DNA of 64,000 nt from Pseudoips prasinana. Its lineage: Eukaryota; Arthropoda; Insecta; Lepidoptera; Nolidae. The stretch is from contig OX621242.1 of NCBI GenBank assembly GCA_951640165.1, positions 13,137,501-13,201,500 of the forward strand. Direction: 5' to 3'. This document shows, in pieces, positions 38,301 to 53,300 of this stretch (its first letter is position 1; each line of letters opens with the position of its first letter). Under the pieces are notes generated by a model. It saw only the letters and a program-made list of their open reading frames with translations, did no database searches and was not told the origin of the DNA. The translations under genes and the position numbers were made by a program.

Positions 38301-41300
38301 GCCAATTCTTCCACCGTCCGTGATAAGTTTTGGGGTCTTTGCTAAGCAACGACAAATATTATAAAAAAAATTATCGAACGCTGATACTCGCTTAAATTTC
38401 TGCGTTGTTTGAAGACCGATTATTGGATAGGGAATACTTCCATGAGATGGTCCCAAATAAATATTATAGAATGTTATAAAGAACAGTAGTATTGTTTTTT
38501 TTTTATAACAGAAATTATTATTGTGATCTTGTTATTACTGAAAACAGTATTCCACATTTAGTAATGAGCATATCGAACAAGCTTTGCGGTAATACTATCG
38601 TTCAAGGACTTATCGCCTAAACCACAAAATCCTGATAGGAACGTGAGTGAGTGAGTGATACGTGAGTTAACGGTTCTTTAATGTAATAAAATGCGCATGT
38701 ATAAAATTTCATGTTATATACGATGTCGAATGCTATTTTAAAAGAGCACTGGCCGCAAGTATGGATTTACATATACATAATTAATAATTCCGGGATGGGT
38801 AGAGACATAAGTTACTTAATAATATCAATAGACTCAAAAATAAATATACCTTATTATTAACTAGCTGTGCCCGCGACTTCGTCCGCGTGTTAATTAGTTT
38901 ATTTAGTATTATTGTAAAAAAAAAGAATTTTTCTAAAATAAAAGTAGCCTAAGTTACTCCTTATTACATCAGCTACCTGCCAATAAAAGTCCCGTCAATA
39001 TCGGTCCAGCCATTTCAGAGATTAGCCGGAACAAACAGACAGACAGACAGACAAAAATTGTAAAAAATGTCATTTTGGTGTATGTACCGTATGCGTATGT
39101 AGTATGCATATGCGTTATGTAGTAAAATCCGGTTATTTCAATATTACAAACAGACACTCCAATTTTATTTATTTGTATAGATGTGTACCTAGTGTCTCTT
39201 GGATCGTTTTGTACGAATATGAATCAGCCTGGAAAATTTATCGGGCGAAGTTGTGAGCGGATCCTATTATTACACAAAACTTAGTCGACTGATACCACAT
39301 AACAAAGTTGAGATCAACAATTTGTTCACTCACAGATCTTGTTGACTGTACCTTAAGATTTCTCATAGTTTTCAAATGTGTTGGGTAACACTTATTTTCT
39401 CTATCTTGTAGTCCTAACTGGCCGTGAGTGTTTTTACCCCATCCAAATACAGCACCAGATCTGCAAGTCAACAAACATTCTGATGAGGAAGAGACATCAT
39501 ATGTATGATCAGATATTCTGTTCAATTAATAGATCAACAAAAATGGAAAAATATGGTGAAATTATCTACGAATAAAAGTCCTATCACTGCGGACATTACT
39601 ATGTACAACGGGGGCTTACTCCCAGCATATATCAGCATTGCATTGTTCTTACTGTAGCTTTTGAAAACAATGAAATTGCATCAATAGAATTTCGTTGTCA
39701 TGAAGTAGGTTTTACACAGATGAATATGACAATATTATATAAGACAGCAGTAATCTAGCAGTAAGTCGTAGTCCCATTACGCTTAGTCTACACCCAGCGA
39801 AAATAGTAAGAGATATTGCGAAAAAACGGCTTAATCCGACGTGAAGGATTCCTTTTCAATTAAATATACTCCGGCAATAGCCTTAAATGTCATTTTAGTG
39901 TGCCTAATCTCAATCGAAACATTCTGCAAATAGCTGGCAGTCAGACCCCAGTAATATTATTTTAATCTAGCTAGGCTAAACATTTTACTGATATTTAATG
40001 GCGTAAGATAGGATGTATGTGTGCAAAACACATTTCTTTTTGTAGCAAAATAGACAACATTTATAAATAAAGAACGCACGATGCCAACATATGACGTCAC
40101 TTTATCAGCCGATTTTTATTGTTTTTATACTTACCTACTTATGGTAGTCTTTACCCTAATGTCAGATTTGTTCAAGCCGCCCATCAAACCTCTGACATGG
40201 TTTAACAACTGCTGTCATTAGACCAAAGTCGTTAAGCCATGTTATCATCACGTTAAGCTGTCGGTCTCGGTTGAAGTCCAGTGACAACAACCGGGACCGT
40301 CGAACACTTAAGGACCGGTGAGAGCATCGAGCTATGAGCGCATCTTTAGCTTTTTTGTGAAAGTACTAATACCGAGTTGAGAGATGTCTCAGTAAATACA
40401 AAAACTAATTAACTATATTCGTTATATATAGAAAATATATTTATTTATATGTCTTATAAAAAGTACATCAATTTGTTTACACATAACTGTTCATATGTAA
40501 AGTTGCTTAGGAAAGCAGTTCTTATCATTAAATATAATTTAGATTTACTCGCATTTTCTTTATATACATTCTAACCAATTTGAAAAGAAGGAGGTTATCA
40601 ATTCTACTGAATGTTTTGTTTTGTATGTATGTTATTCAATATCTCTGTTACTTGTTAACCAATTTTGATAATACTTTTGTATTCGATATGCAATGCTTTC
40701 AGAAAAGTGGAAGTCATTTTTATTAAACAGTCATTATATGTTATAAGTATTTACTTAAAGTAAATACTTATAACATTTACTTTATAATACTAATACCACA
40801 TGGAATCTGTTTGAGAAGTTAAGTAGTGTTATTAGGTTTAAATACAAAGGTCATAATTAGTGCTGTTTAAGGTCAATAAAATTAAAATTGCATAAATTCT
40901 TTATCTTTTATCATGCACAGATGTATAAATCAGCTTACTGGTGGAAAGAATAGTATGATGTTTGCGTGTTTCAGGTCTGCTTTACAATAGAATCACGTAA
41001 CTTAGCGTTGGAGTTTGAGTGTTATTATTGGTGGAGAAAAAGTTATTGACCTGAGGATGTTGATTCGCCGATCAAATAGTATCATAATACCGCGGCGATA
41101 ACGTATAGAGGAGGCAAATAAATAGTGACAAAACTTACTTAGATAAAGCAAATGTGTGGTTACTGCCACATGCAATCAGTGCAATAGGAACTCCAAGTAG
41201 CGAAGTGATGGGTTGTGGTATCATTTCTTTATTCGACATAGTACCTAGTCCACACTGGCCATAACTGTTCGCGCCCCAACAGTACAAATCACCATCTGGA

Positions 41301-44300
41301 AAACACTTAAAATATAGTTTTTAAAACAAGTATTGTCTTGAAAACATTTGACTGGGAATATAAATCTGATATTTCCATTCAATCGTCGAATCTACCACAA
41401 GGCATTCATATATATATATAAAAATCAATGCCACTTTTCGTTGTAATGTTATAACTCAACAACGCCTTTACCGATTTGGCTATTTTTGGTCTTGAATTAT
41501 TCGTGGAAGTCCAGGTTTGTACGTAGAGAAAATTAAAAAAAAGTCTTGAAAAAGTGTAAAATCAAAATCTTTATATACTCCCATAATTATACAAACAATT
41601 TGTACTGATACTTAAAAGCGTAGCGAAGCACGTACCGGGCCGCTAGTGCCATATATTTGTTCAAACACTCGGTACATGGCCGATCCGGTAGCCGGATATT
41701 ACACACTAATCGAAAAGAACATCAACCGTCCTAGCATAACCCATATATCTCTAAAGAGTTCGAACAATCCCCATACTCCGAAAATCGTGTGATTTTCTGT
41801 GATTTCATTGGCCGAACGCTGTAGGGAGACTAGAATCTTTCTAGACCGGTAAAGCAATATAATTTACCAATATATTGCCCTACCGGTTATCTGAATGCGC
41901 GCTCGGAATACTTATAATCTGACTGCTTTGTTTAATCTATACAAATAATAAAATCGTAAAAAAGTCCAAACTGTACATTGAATATTTTTTAAAGGATACT
42001 TGGGGCGTGATCTACCGACGATATCGAAACCAAAAATATAGTTTTTAGAAATTTTGTCTGTTTGTCTGTATGTATGTCCGAGCTAAACTCAAAAAGTACT
42101 GCATGAATTTACTTCAAATTTTGCATGAATATTACTAAGAGGTCGGGTCAACATATATGCTACATATTATCACGCTATCACCTACGGGGGAGGAGCTGTG
42201 ATAATTTATGAAATTTAACGCGGGTAAAACCGCGGGGCACAGCTAGTATAAGATAAAACCACTCGTTTTCAAAGAGACGCATAAAAGAATACAATATCTA
42301 TTGAATGAATACTGATCAGAGTGGAAATGGAATGGACACAAAATCTAACGTAAGTTCCTAGCTTTTGTCCCGAGCATTGCTTACTGGTAAGCACTGATAA
42401 AATCTAATATGTAGCAAATTCACGTTAATCCATTGTAAATAAACCCACATAGCAACAAAGTATTGAATCTAACATATCACAGCTCAGCAAGTATTTTTAA
42501 AGCCTGCTCATTATATTCGTTAACAAAACAGTACCTTTATTTCTAGAGAACACTGTTACTTGCTTATTAAGATTATTTGCAAAACAAATATTTTTAAGGG
42601 GCTTATACGAGCGACACCTGCACCTTAGTTAAGGCGAAATAAAAACATTTTTAGGAACCTTGAGTGTGTCAGGGTTGTCATCACGGAAATTAATTATGAG
42701 ATTGTATAGGTACACTTTGATAGGTTTTCCTATATACTTAGTATTTCTAGCGAAAGTTCGATCAATAATATCTAATAGTAGTAATCCAGATTTTATGTCA
42801 GCCTAATTATGTCCACTGCTGGACCAAAGCCTCCCCAAAGAATGGGGGGATATGCCATAATTTGATAATGTTTGATGGTATATACACATATAGTATATAT
42901 ACATAGTTCACAGAAAAACGCTGCTGCCCATTCTCTGGTAGGTAATCCCTCGGACTGACTTCTACGCCCCCTATGGGATGAGATGGGTTGATGATATTCT
43001 ACGCCGTCACCACACAGCCTAATCCAGATAAGGCTCCCTTACTTATTTTTTATACTGACACAGTCTTTGTAGACTGTACTTCTATTAAATTTATTCTTTG
43101 CTCTCATGACCCGGTGAAAACAACAACCTATACGTGCTCTCCGAGGCACGATGGTGTAACACAGTCAACTTCCAGCCTCCAGGCTGATACTGAGACTTTT
43201 CAACACATTAAAATCACCATTGCCCATTTGGCCCAACTCGGGATTTGAACCCAAGACCTCATGTCCACTCTCCAATGAGGCTGACAGGGACATTATGACC
43301 ATATTCACATTGTGGTAAAAATACTTACTATTTGTCAAAGCTATTGAATGATATGATCCACATGCAACTTGTATTACATTTCTAGTTGCAAGCCCCTTCA
43401 CAAACTTTGGTTTATCTTGAGCATGGTGTCCCAGGTTACTTCCCAACTGTCCCATATTATCTGAACCCCAGCTGAACAACTGCCCCCACTCGTCCAGGGC
43501 GACTGAATGCTGCATACCACATGCTACTGACGATATTGTGCAGTCTTTAAATGTTTCCACTAGTGCTGAAAACAAATAGTCAAAGCTATACTTATAATTA
43601 AGTATGACATTTGTACTTTTTTTCTTGTTTTATCGAATAGGGTTCAGCTAAATAAAACAAGAAAAAAAGTATAAACTAAATTTGCTTTACATTTTGTATC
43701 GTAATTGGTATACAGTTTCCTATTGATACATGGGCATCAATGTACAGAATTGAGTACTTACGCAGACAATCGGCTTCTGCATAGTTCATGGTTAGTGAAA
43801 GTTATACCTAATAACATAACAATAGCAGAGGATACTTTAAAATATCTTACTCATAAAATCTCAAGAGTAGGTATCCTTGCTCATAATTCCCGAAAATGTT
43901 AAAATTACTTTTTAGTACATTTTCATTTTCCATACACAAAAATAATGTAATTTGAAATTTGTGGCATATGTCGTATCGAGCGATGGATAATACAAATTTA
44001 CAATAGAAGAAATTATGCTATCGCTTGGTTTCTGGAATATTCTTAACTAGTGACCAGCCATGGCTTCAAACACATTGGATTGATAGAAAGTCAAATTAGT
44101 ATTAGAAATTTGGTATTTTTCATCCAATAATGGCTTTTATAAGCAATATTTTGATATTGGGTTACATTATTGTTATCTTCGTAGGGATCGCTAATTTTAT
44201 TGAAAATAAAGTTACTGGCAGATAATGTTCTTAAAGTGAAATTTTTAAACCAGTTAAGACTATTTTGAGTTAAACCATCACAAATAATCATATAAAAAAT

Positions 44301-47300
44301 ATCTTATCTCTTTATATCATATCTCGTATACTTAATAAGGGTGAAAGATACTTTATCAGATAACACTCTTTGTTTGAAGCTAACACTCTTTGTTCTACAA
44401 GGTTCTTCGGGAAAATTCCAACAAACCAAGACTGTAAACTGTTAAACAGCTGCAGTGATATTATTGATTTACATCACAATAGCCTGACAAATTATTCAAA
44501 CACTTAATCATAAAAATAAGTAGTAATATTATTAATATTATTTTTCTTTTATATTACTATGAAGTATGAAGTACTTGTTGTTTTAATAATTTCAAGAATA
44601 TTGTACACCTTGTCCAAATAATCATAATATTGTATTCTAATGTTAATTTTTATTTTCATTTAATTGTTTTCTTTGTTAATTAAATTTGCACATGTGGTAT
44701 ATGTTAAGGAAAGCCAATGAATGTTACTTGTTGGCATTGACAATTATTGGCTGAATATCCCTATTATTTTATTGTCTGGGTTATAGATACCACTCATATT
44801 CCAAGTGTAATTAGTTCTTATGGGTTCTTTGTAGAACAGTTATTTTAGTTCTCTTTTACTCTCTTTTGGGTTCCTCTTATCACTTTTATAAAGCTTTGTG
44901 ATGGTTCAAGACCATAAGAGCTGGTATTCTTCCTGTGTAGGCCATCCGCCTGATCCTCATGCACTTTCCAGCAAATGTGTTGTATGTGCACAATATGATG
45001 GTTTGGTTTTGTGGTTTCATTATGATTGTGACATGAACTGTTTGTGTTTTATTAGATAAACTTATGTTATATACATGGCAATATCCAATATTATTAATGC
45101 TACATACATTACTATCAAAGCAAATCATAGGAAACCCTATTTAATTTTAATATCACATAAACACAACTCGTATCAGTTTTATACTGTAGGTAGTAGAAAT
45201 ATGAATTCATAAATAATAATTTCATTGAATGTTACCATTCATACTACATAATATGAATATCTTTATTTAGGTTCAAAAATACGTTGCATTATGCAATATT
45301 ATGTAAACTGAGCGTGGACCTGACCCACATACCATACAAAATGGCATGAGAATGAAGGCCATTCCCATGACTTTGATAATAACATAATATTAGGTTGGGG
45401 AAGGATTCTCGCTGTTTGGAGGTTGAGTGAACACGTGTTCGGGATTCATTCATTATTTCTATACATTTGAGCTTCTTATTCGTGTTGTTTTTGTGCTGTA
45501 AGTGTTTGTGTGTGTTCTTTTATTAATAATTGGTAATGGATACTGTCCATCCCCCCGATGGGGGGATGGACACTGATCGTCCTCCTGATGAGGGGGGCGG
45601 CGGCAATGAGGATGGGATTGTGCCTGCGCAGAGGACTACGCGTGTCGCTAAGAAAAGACCATTGGACGCTGTAGACGGCAATTCCAAAAAGACAACGTCT
45701 CCCGCTGCGTCGGTACAATCCGAATATGTGTGCCCGGATTATGTCAACAAATTCCGATATGGTCCTACTGATGTTGCTCCGTTCCTGGTCCACGTCACGT
45801 CAGATTGTTCTCTCCATTCGTTAAAGATAGCCCAACTAATACACAAAAATAATGTATCTCATATAGTCCAAGGTGGGATAAAATCAATAGGACGAGGTAA
45901 AATAGTTATCGAGTTTTCTTTGGCTGACTCTGCTAATGATTTTATTTCTAACGAAACTTTTTTGGATGCAAACAATTTAACTGCTGGAATTCCGAAATTC
46001 CATATTACTCGTATGGGAATTGTTAAGAACATCCCACAGGACTGGTCTCTTGATAATATGATTGATGGCATTACATACCCCAGTACTTGTGGAGAAATTG
46101 TCAAAGCCCGGCGACTAAATAAAAAAATTATTAGGGAAGGGAAGACGGAGTGGGTTCCATCAACTACGGTAGTCCTCACGTTTTTAGGCCGTGTTCTGCC
46201 GGAAAGAGTGTATTGTTTCAATTCATCTCTTCCAGTTGAACTGTACCAACTACCAACAATTCAATGTCGCCTATGTTGTCGTTTTGGACACATAACATCA
46301 CAGTGCAGATCTAGTGCTAGATGTTATACCTAGCGCCACGAGTTATGAGCGCTCTGTTTTAGTGGTGGGGATCTACGCATGTGTACACTCGCAAACAAAA
46401 CAACTTAGGGTCGAGTTTAAATAATAATTTAAGTATTTAAAAAATATCCTTATATTATTAATGCGAGAGTGCGTTTATTTGTTATTCGTTTGTTACTTTA
46501 TATTTTAAAGTAAGTACTCTCAAAAAAACATGAAATTTTGTACAGAGATTGTTTGAACTATCTCTTTGCAAAATTTTGACGCTTCCACAGGTCGAAGTGC
46601 GGACTAGTGCATATTATAATAAATAAAAATATGCATAAAAATGCATTGATGTATAATTTCATTACTTTTTTCTAAACTATTTTCAAAGGTTTTAAACGAT
46701 TGTGCGAACGAGGTATTTATCTTGTCTTTTTAACATCTGATCCTAAAGCATTTTTAATTATTGGTCAATACAAATAATATAAACGATCGAAAACAACTAT
46801 TTACGCGACTGTACTTTCGAACTCAAATCAACGTGCGCCGAGTGTGTGAGTTATACAGCGACTGATTCTCCAATAGTGCGCAAGGACAGCGCCGGGCGCG
46901 GGCTCCCTTGCCCCGCGCCTCAACCCTGTCACCAAACAGACCTAAAAGTGCGTTCTGCGCAGATGAAGCGAGCGCTCATAACTCGTGGCGTTACGTATAC
47001 AAATGTAGCAAGTCTCATCGTGGTAACACTTGTGAGGTTGAAGAACAGGATGCTAAATGTGTCTTTTGTTCAGGTCGTCACATGGCAACATATTCTCAGT
47101 GTCCTGAGCATATCAGGCAAAAGAATATTAAAGCGGTTATGTCAGAGGAGAACATCTCATTTGTTGAGGCCTCCCGTAGGTTTAAATCAGCTCGGCCATC
47201 TTATGCAGAGAAAACAAAATTTTCCTTGCAGCCACATACAGATCAAACTCCTTCACCACCTCGACATAGGGTGCCTTCCTCTCCGCTAGTTGGGGAGCCT

Positions 47301-50300
47301 CCTTTGGCTCAGACAACTTCATACAGAGAGACTGTATTTAAGGAGCGTAGGCCTAGACCAACCCTTGTTCCGGGGTATGATGTCAATGCTCACTATGAGC
47401 TTTCTCAGCCTCCTAAATCTTCTCAGCCTAATGGTTGTGCCTATCCTAAACCTTCTGTTTCTTCTCCTGTGTCTTCCATGATTAACCCTTCTTCTCTTGT
47501 TGCTCCTATAATCTGATAGAGCTTCTTCTTTGTACAGTTATAAATATTGTAGAAAAGTTTAGTGATGCCATTCCCCATAATGTCATGAATCTTCTCCATC
47601 AACTTTTAGCTTTTTTTATAAATAAAAATGGCTCTCACCCTCCTTCAGTGGAATTGTAGAAATATTCGCCATAAAAAGCATGAACTAATTAATTTAATAA
47701 ATTCACATCAACCTTTAGTCTGTGCAATTTCAGAGACCTGGCTTAAACCTGGCAGTACATTTAGAGTGGCTGGATTCTCTTGTCTTCGTGATGACAGAGA
47801 GGATGGCTATGTTGGGTGTGCTTTACTTATAAATAGATCATATAAATACTCTCAAATATCTCTTCCTTCCCATGACTCTGAATTACATGTAGTTGCTGCT
47901 AAGCTTCTGGATGTAACCTTTGTGTCTATCTATATTCCTCATCCCAATATAACTTTGATTAATAACCTTCGTTCCATTCTTTCTAATATTTCGGGCCCTC
48001 TTATTATTTTAGGTGATTTTAATATACACCATACACTATGGGGATCACATTTCTGTGATTCTTTGTCACCATCCCTTATTGATTTGTTTGATGATTTGAA
48101 TGTCTGTGTACTTAATGATGGCTCAGCCACCAGAAGAGTATCTCCCATTCAAAACATAAGTGTTGTTGACCTTTCCCTAGCTTCTCCAGTTCTTGCTTCA
48201 TCTTTATCTTGGTCTGTTCTGCCATTATCTTATGGAAGTGATCACTTTCCTCTTCTGTTAGACTGGCATCGTTCATGCAATATTGCTTCCCCTTCCCAAA
48301 TATAGTCTCCCTAAGGCTGATTGGGATAAGTTTTCATACTTGGTTGACTCTAAAACTGCTTCTCTTCCACATATAACATATCATAACTTTCATTATGTCT
48401 ATTCGGAATTTTTTAATGCCTTGCTTCATGCTGCGGATAATTCCATTCCTTTAAAAAATTCTTTTTGCAATAAAATTCCATCACCTCCTTGGTGGGATTC
48501 TGAGTGTACCTCTTCTGTAAATCTCCGTAATGAAGCTGAGTATATGTATGCTAGAGATCTAAGTATGGAAAATTACATTACTTTTCGTAAAACCTCTGCT
48601 CGCACAAAAAGATTACTGGCCAGGAAAAAGTTACTTGGATGGCGTAAATTCTGCGAATCAATTTCACCACGTTGCCCACTTTCTTTGGTTTGGAAAAAAA
48701 TTAAAATATTTCGCAGATCTCAAATAAATTATCATAATTCAGATTCTAATGATTCTTCTAATTGGTTTTTAAATTTCTTCAATAATCTAGCACCACCTTC
48801 TGTACCTAACTTTGATTGTTTGTTTCCATCTTCCATACCAGTAAACAATGGTGATCGCATGAATGATATTTTCACTATTAATGAGCTTTCTTGTGCACTG
48901 GAAGGCCTGAAAGATTCTGCCCCAGGCATGGATGGTATTCCATATTCTTTTATTATTAAATGTTCTTATTCTTCCAAATTATTTTTTCTTAATATTATCA
49001 ATCATGTATTCCTTTCTTCTTCAGTTCCTGAGTCTTGGAAATCTCAAATAATAATTCCTATTATTAAACCAGGTAAGAATCCTGCTGAATCTACCTCTTA
49101 CAGACCTATTGCTCTCTCATCTACATTGGCTAAGATTTTTGAAATTTTAATAAAAAATAGACTTGAATGGATTGTAGAGAATAAAGGCTTACTTTCTAGA
49201 TCACAGTTTGGCTTTAGGAGGGGAATGAGCACGATGGATAGCCTTAGTGTTCTCACTACCGATATTCGTCGTGCGTTCTCCGAGGGCGAGAGTCTTATTG
49301 GGGTGTTTTTGGATATATCATCAGCATATGATAATGTTCAACTTCCCCTACTCAGGCAAAAATTGCAGCATCTGAGTATCCCGGCAAGATTGATCAATGC
49401 TGTTTGCAATTTATTTATGTGTTGTTTAATTCATATGAGAGTTGATGGTAAAATCTCTGAACCCAGGTTGGTATATAAGGGATTGCCGCAGGGTTCAGTT
49501 CTAAGCCCTATTTTATATAATATCTATACGTATGATTTAGACCAGTCAGTCAATTGTTTTTGTCACATTTTACAATATGCTGATGATATTGTTCTATATG
49601 CCTCCTCTAAGTCACTTGATACATCCTCCGTTAGACTAAATAGTGCCTTAGATTATTTAAATGTTTGGTTAAGCGACCATGGACTTTCTCTCTCTGTCTC
49701 TAAGTGTAATGGTGTGATATTTTCTCGTAAGAGAAATATCCCTAGGGTAGAACTAATGGTTGACAATGAGTCCATTGGTATAAAGGATAGTGTAAAATTT
49801 TTAGGTATAATTTTAGATTCTAAATTATCTGGGTGTCAACATCTAACATACATAAGTACTAAATGTGAGAAGGGTGTAAATGTTTTGAGAGCTTTGTCTG
49901 GAGTTGGGTGGGGTTCTCACCCTTTTAATCAAAAGATCCTCTACAATGCCATCATTCGCAGTCACTTTGACTATGGATCCTTTGTTCTTGAGCCTTGTAG
50001 TAAGCTGGCCTTGGCTAGGCTAGATAGAATTCAGGCAAAGTGTCTTCGTATTATTACAGGTGCCATGAAATCTTCATGTTCCAGTGCCCTCCAGGTAGAG
50101 TGCTTTGATCCCCCACTAGCTTTCCGTAGGCAATATTTATGTGATCGTTTCTTATGCAACATTTTGCAAAATCCCTCCCATTTACTTTATAATAAATTAT
50201 ATTCTCTTTCTGGTTTAATACACTCTTCAAAATATTGGCATCATAAAGAGCTACCTCCTCTACTCAAAAGTTTTAATAGGTTTACCAATAAATTTTCTAT

Positions 50301-53300
50301 TTTCCATTTAGATAAAGACCCATTGTTTAAATTTGATTATGAATCTTTGCTTTTTAAGCCTAGAATTGTTCTGGATTTTGGAATTGCCAAAAATGATCCA
50401 GGTGCTAACGCAAAGTTCTGTGACATCATTGAGCGGGATTGGCCAGGATGGTTAGCTCTGTTCACTGATGCTTCTAAACAGTCTGTGGAAGATTATGTGG
50501 GAGCTGCTGTTTGGATCCCCAAATATAATATTGTTTTAAGTTTTAAATGTACACAACAAACTTCCATTTTTACTGGGGAAGCTACTGCTGTTTTGGAGGC
50601 TGTATCTTATGCACTTTCTCATAAACTTAATAAATCAATCATCTTCTGTGACTCCCTCAGTTTGTTGCAAGATATTAATAAACTTCCATTCCGCTCAAAA
50701 GATAGATTCTATCTCACTATAAAAATTAAGAATGTTTTATTCCAATGTTTTTCTTCTGGTATTGATGTAGTGTTAGCTTGGATTCCTAGTCATAGTGGTA
50801 TCAGTGGAAACGAATCTGTTGATCTGTGTGCTAAGGATGCCATCAGACTCGGAGTCAACTCCTACGATAAATGTTTTTCACGAGACCTTAAAGTAGCAGC
50901 TAAACCTCATATGGTGAAATTATGGAATGATGAGTGGCAAAGAATAAAGTCAGTCAAAGCCAAGCACTTTGGTAGCTTACAACCTTTTGTACCAGTCAAA
51001 CCTTGGTTTTTTAAGTACCGCAATGCTCCAAAATTAATCACTTCCACAATCATTCGTCTTCGATTGGGCCATGTTTGCACGCCAGTTTTTCTAGCAAAGA
51101 TAAGAATAAGAGACAATTCTATCTGTGAATGTGGACTTGAGGAAGGAACTGTAGACCATATATTTTTTAATTGTTCAAATATTTCTGTCCCTTTGTATGA
51201 TATCCTTCCTTGTGACTTCCCTCGTCCTGTGAATGTTAATACTTTGTTATCTCTTGATTTATTTTCTTATTATAAAGTGTTAGTAAAATTTCTTTCTGTT
51301 AATAATATTCGTAATATTTTATTTAGTATGTTTTATGTTCAGTTATTTATTTATTCTAAGTAAACCTAACCTTTAAGTGTATTTGTTTTCTAAGTTGCTC
51401 AAGCGTTTCTTTATTTGTCTTTTATTTATTCTCTTTTGCTTTTCCATTAGTAAACGTGTCTATTACTCGCCTTTATATATAAATATTTTTGACATTGTGT
51501 TCTCCTAACTTTTGACATTGGCAGAATCATCGTTGTCGCGATGGAGCCATGATGACAAATTGGAATTGGATTAGGTTGGGGAAAAGTTTCTTCGCATTTT
51601 TTAAGAAAATTCAAAACATTTTTTAGTATAGTTTATTTACATTTAACTAAAGTATATAGGTACCATTTTGTTCGATAATGCCATCTTGTAGGTAGGGACA
51701 TGCTCCCATTGCTATAGTAATTTTGGGACTTCTGATCAAAATACCGCGCCAAGTGGTTTTGGCAGTCCTCCGTGATGTTAACCTGACACTGCCTAAAGAA
51801 TTCTGAAGAGACCGAAACAGGTGGAAATCTGAAGGTGCAAGGTGAAGGCCCTTCCAATCCTACCACACACACAGCATCACCTTGTTGCGATTTAACCCGG
51901 GTTTCACCACAGTCTGTGAAGCCTGAGCCGCCTTTGACCACAACCTTCTTCGCACATTCTTGTGGTACATGTTCCCGTACTCATCACCAGTTATCAGCTT
52001 CTTCAAAAATGGTTCGGGTTTTTGTGTACCCAGTTTTTTTAAATGCGCCAAAACTATTTTGTAGTCAATTCCCAGTTCTTCAGCTAGTCGAAACTACTAA
52101 TATGCCGATCTTGCTCTAATTTTTCAAAAATGTGTCCATTTTATCCGTAATAGGGCGTCCAGAGCGACGTGCATCTTTGACATCAAAATTTCGGACAGAA
52201 AAAGCTTTAACCTAATTTGTGCTACTCTCACAGATACTGCACTAGGCCCTTAAACATCGCAAATTAATTCGCGGCTTGCGTTGCATTTTTACCTTTATTG
52301 TAGTAAAATTTTAAAATGCATAGAATTTCTTCATTAGATACATTCATCTTGACAGTAGGAAAAACAAATAAATATCACACATTTTCCTAATTTGAATTTG
52401 GAATTATGTTCTTTAAAATTTAAACTTTCAATGATACCAAAACCAGCCAGATACAAATAGTATAGCCAAAAAGATTTTATGACAAGTTGATACATACTAT
52501 AATGCGAAAAGACTTTTTCCCCAACCTATTATAAGCAAGCTAATATATCATTACTATTATTAAATAAATCTTTTCATACAATCGGTGTACCTAAATATCT
52601 ATATGTACCTAGAAATAATTATAAATCTAGATATATAAAAATCAATGCCACTTTTCGTTGTAATGTTTTAACTCAACAACGCCTTCACCGATTTGGCTAA
52701 TTTTGGTCTTGAATTATTCGTGGAAGTCCAGGGAAGGTTTGTACATAGAGAAAATTTAAAATAGTCTTGAAAAAGTGTAAAATCAACATCTTTTAGCAAT
52801 TTAAAATATTTTTTTGTTTCAATAAATGAACTTAATAATCATTTTTTTTATTACTATGCCTTATACGTAGCGAAGCACGTACCTGGCCGCTAGTTAATTA
52901 TACTATAAACATGTTCTGACTATTTACAAATGCTTTTTTAAAGTCAATGGGAATAAAAACCTTTTTTATTTTATTTATTTTATGCACAGAGAGTAAAAGA
53001 GTCATGGGTTTCCAAGTAATACAACAACTTCCATCCCAACCCTCCTGACTGCAAATTGCATGATACCTTACTTAATTTAATGGCTTTAGAAAGCGACTAT
53101 CATATTTTTTGCTCTATGTAACACTATCCATTCATAACTTGTTGTAATATGATATACAACATATAGTTTAACTGAATTCTATTCATTTGTAAGTACTGTG
53201 GCTTCATTATCATAAAAAGATGATGTAAGAATTGTGTTGCTAGCATCAGTTTTTATCATTCTATGAGGTTATGACAATGAGTAGTAGACGCCTCTTGGTA

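Larger units (their letters stand above)
45403..51569 (+). mobile_element. Nearly intact non-LTR retrotransposon (I/Jockey superfamily, with RNase H)
   Basis: Inserted antisense to HERC4 in intron 2. Flanked by a 14-bp target duplication ATTAGGTTGGGGAA (45389-45402 and 51570-51583). Has a 5' UTR, ORF1 with CCHC knuckles (split by a MITE), ORF2 with endonuclease, reverse transcriptase and RNase H, and a 3' UTR with TCATCGTTGTCGCGATGGAG. About 5.5 kb without the MITE. The presence of RNase H favours an I-like or related clade over classical Jockey. A sister fragment begins at 63820. Confidence 0.9.

Noticed and set aside
46846..47289. 147-codon + strand frame and the start at 46908
   Set aside because: Both begin inside the MITE; only the part after 46998 in the ORF1 frame is genuine LINE sequence.
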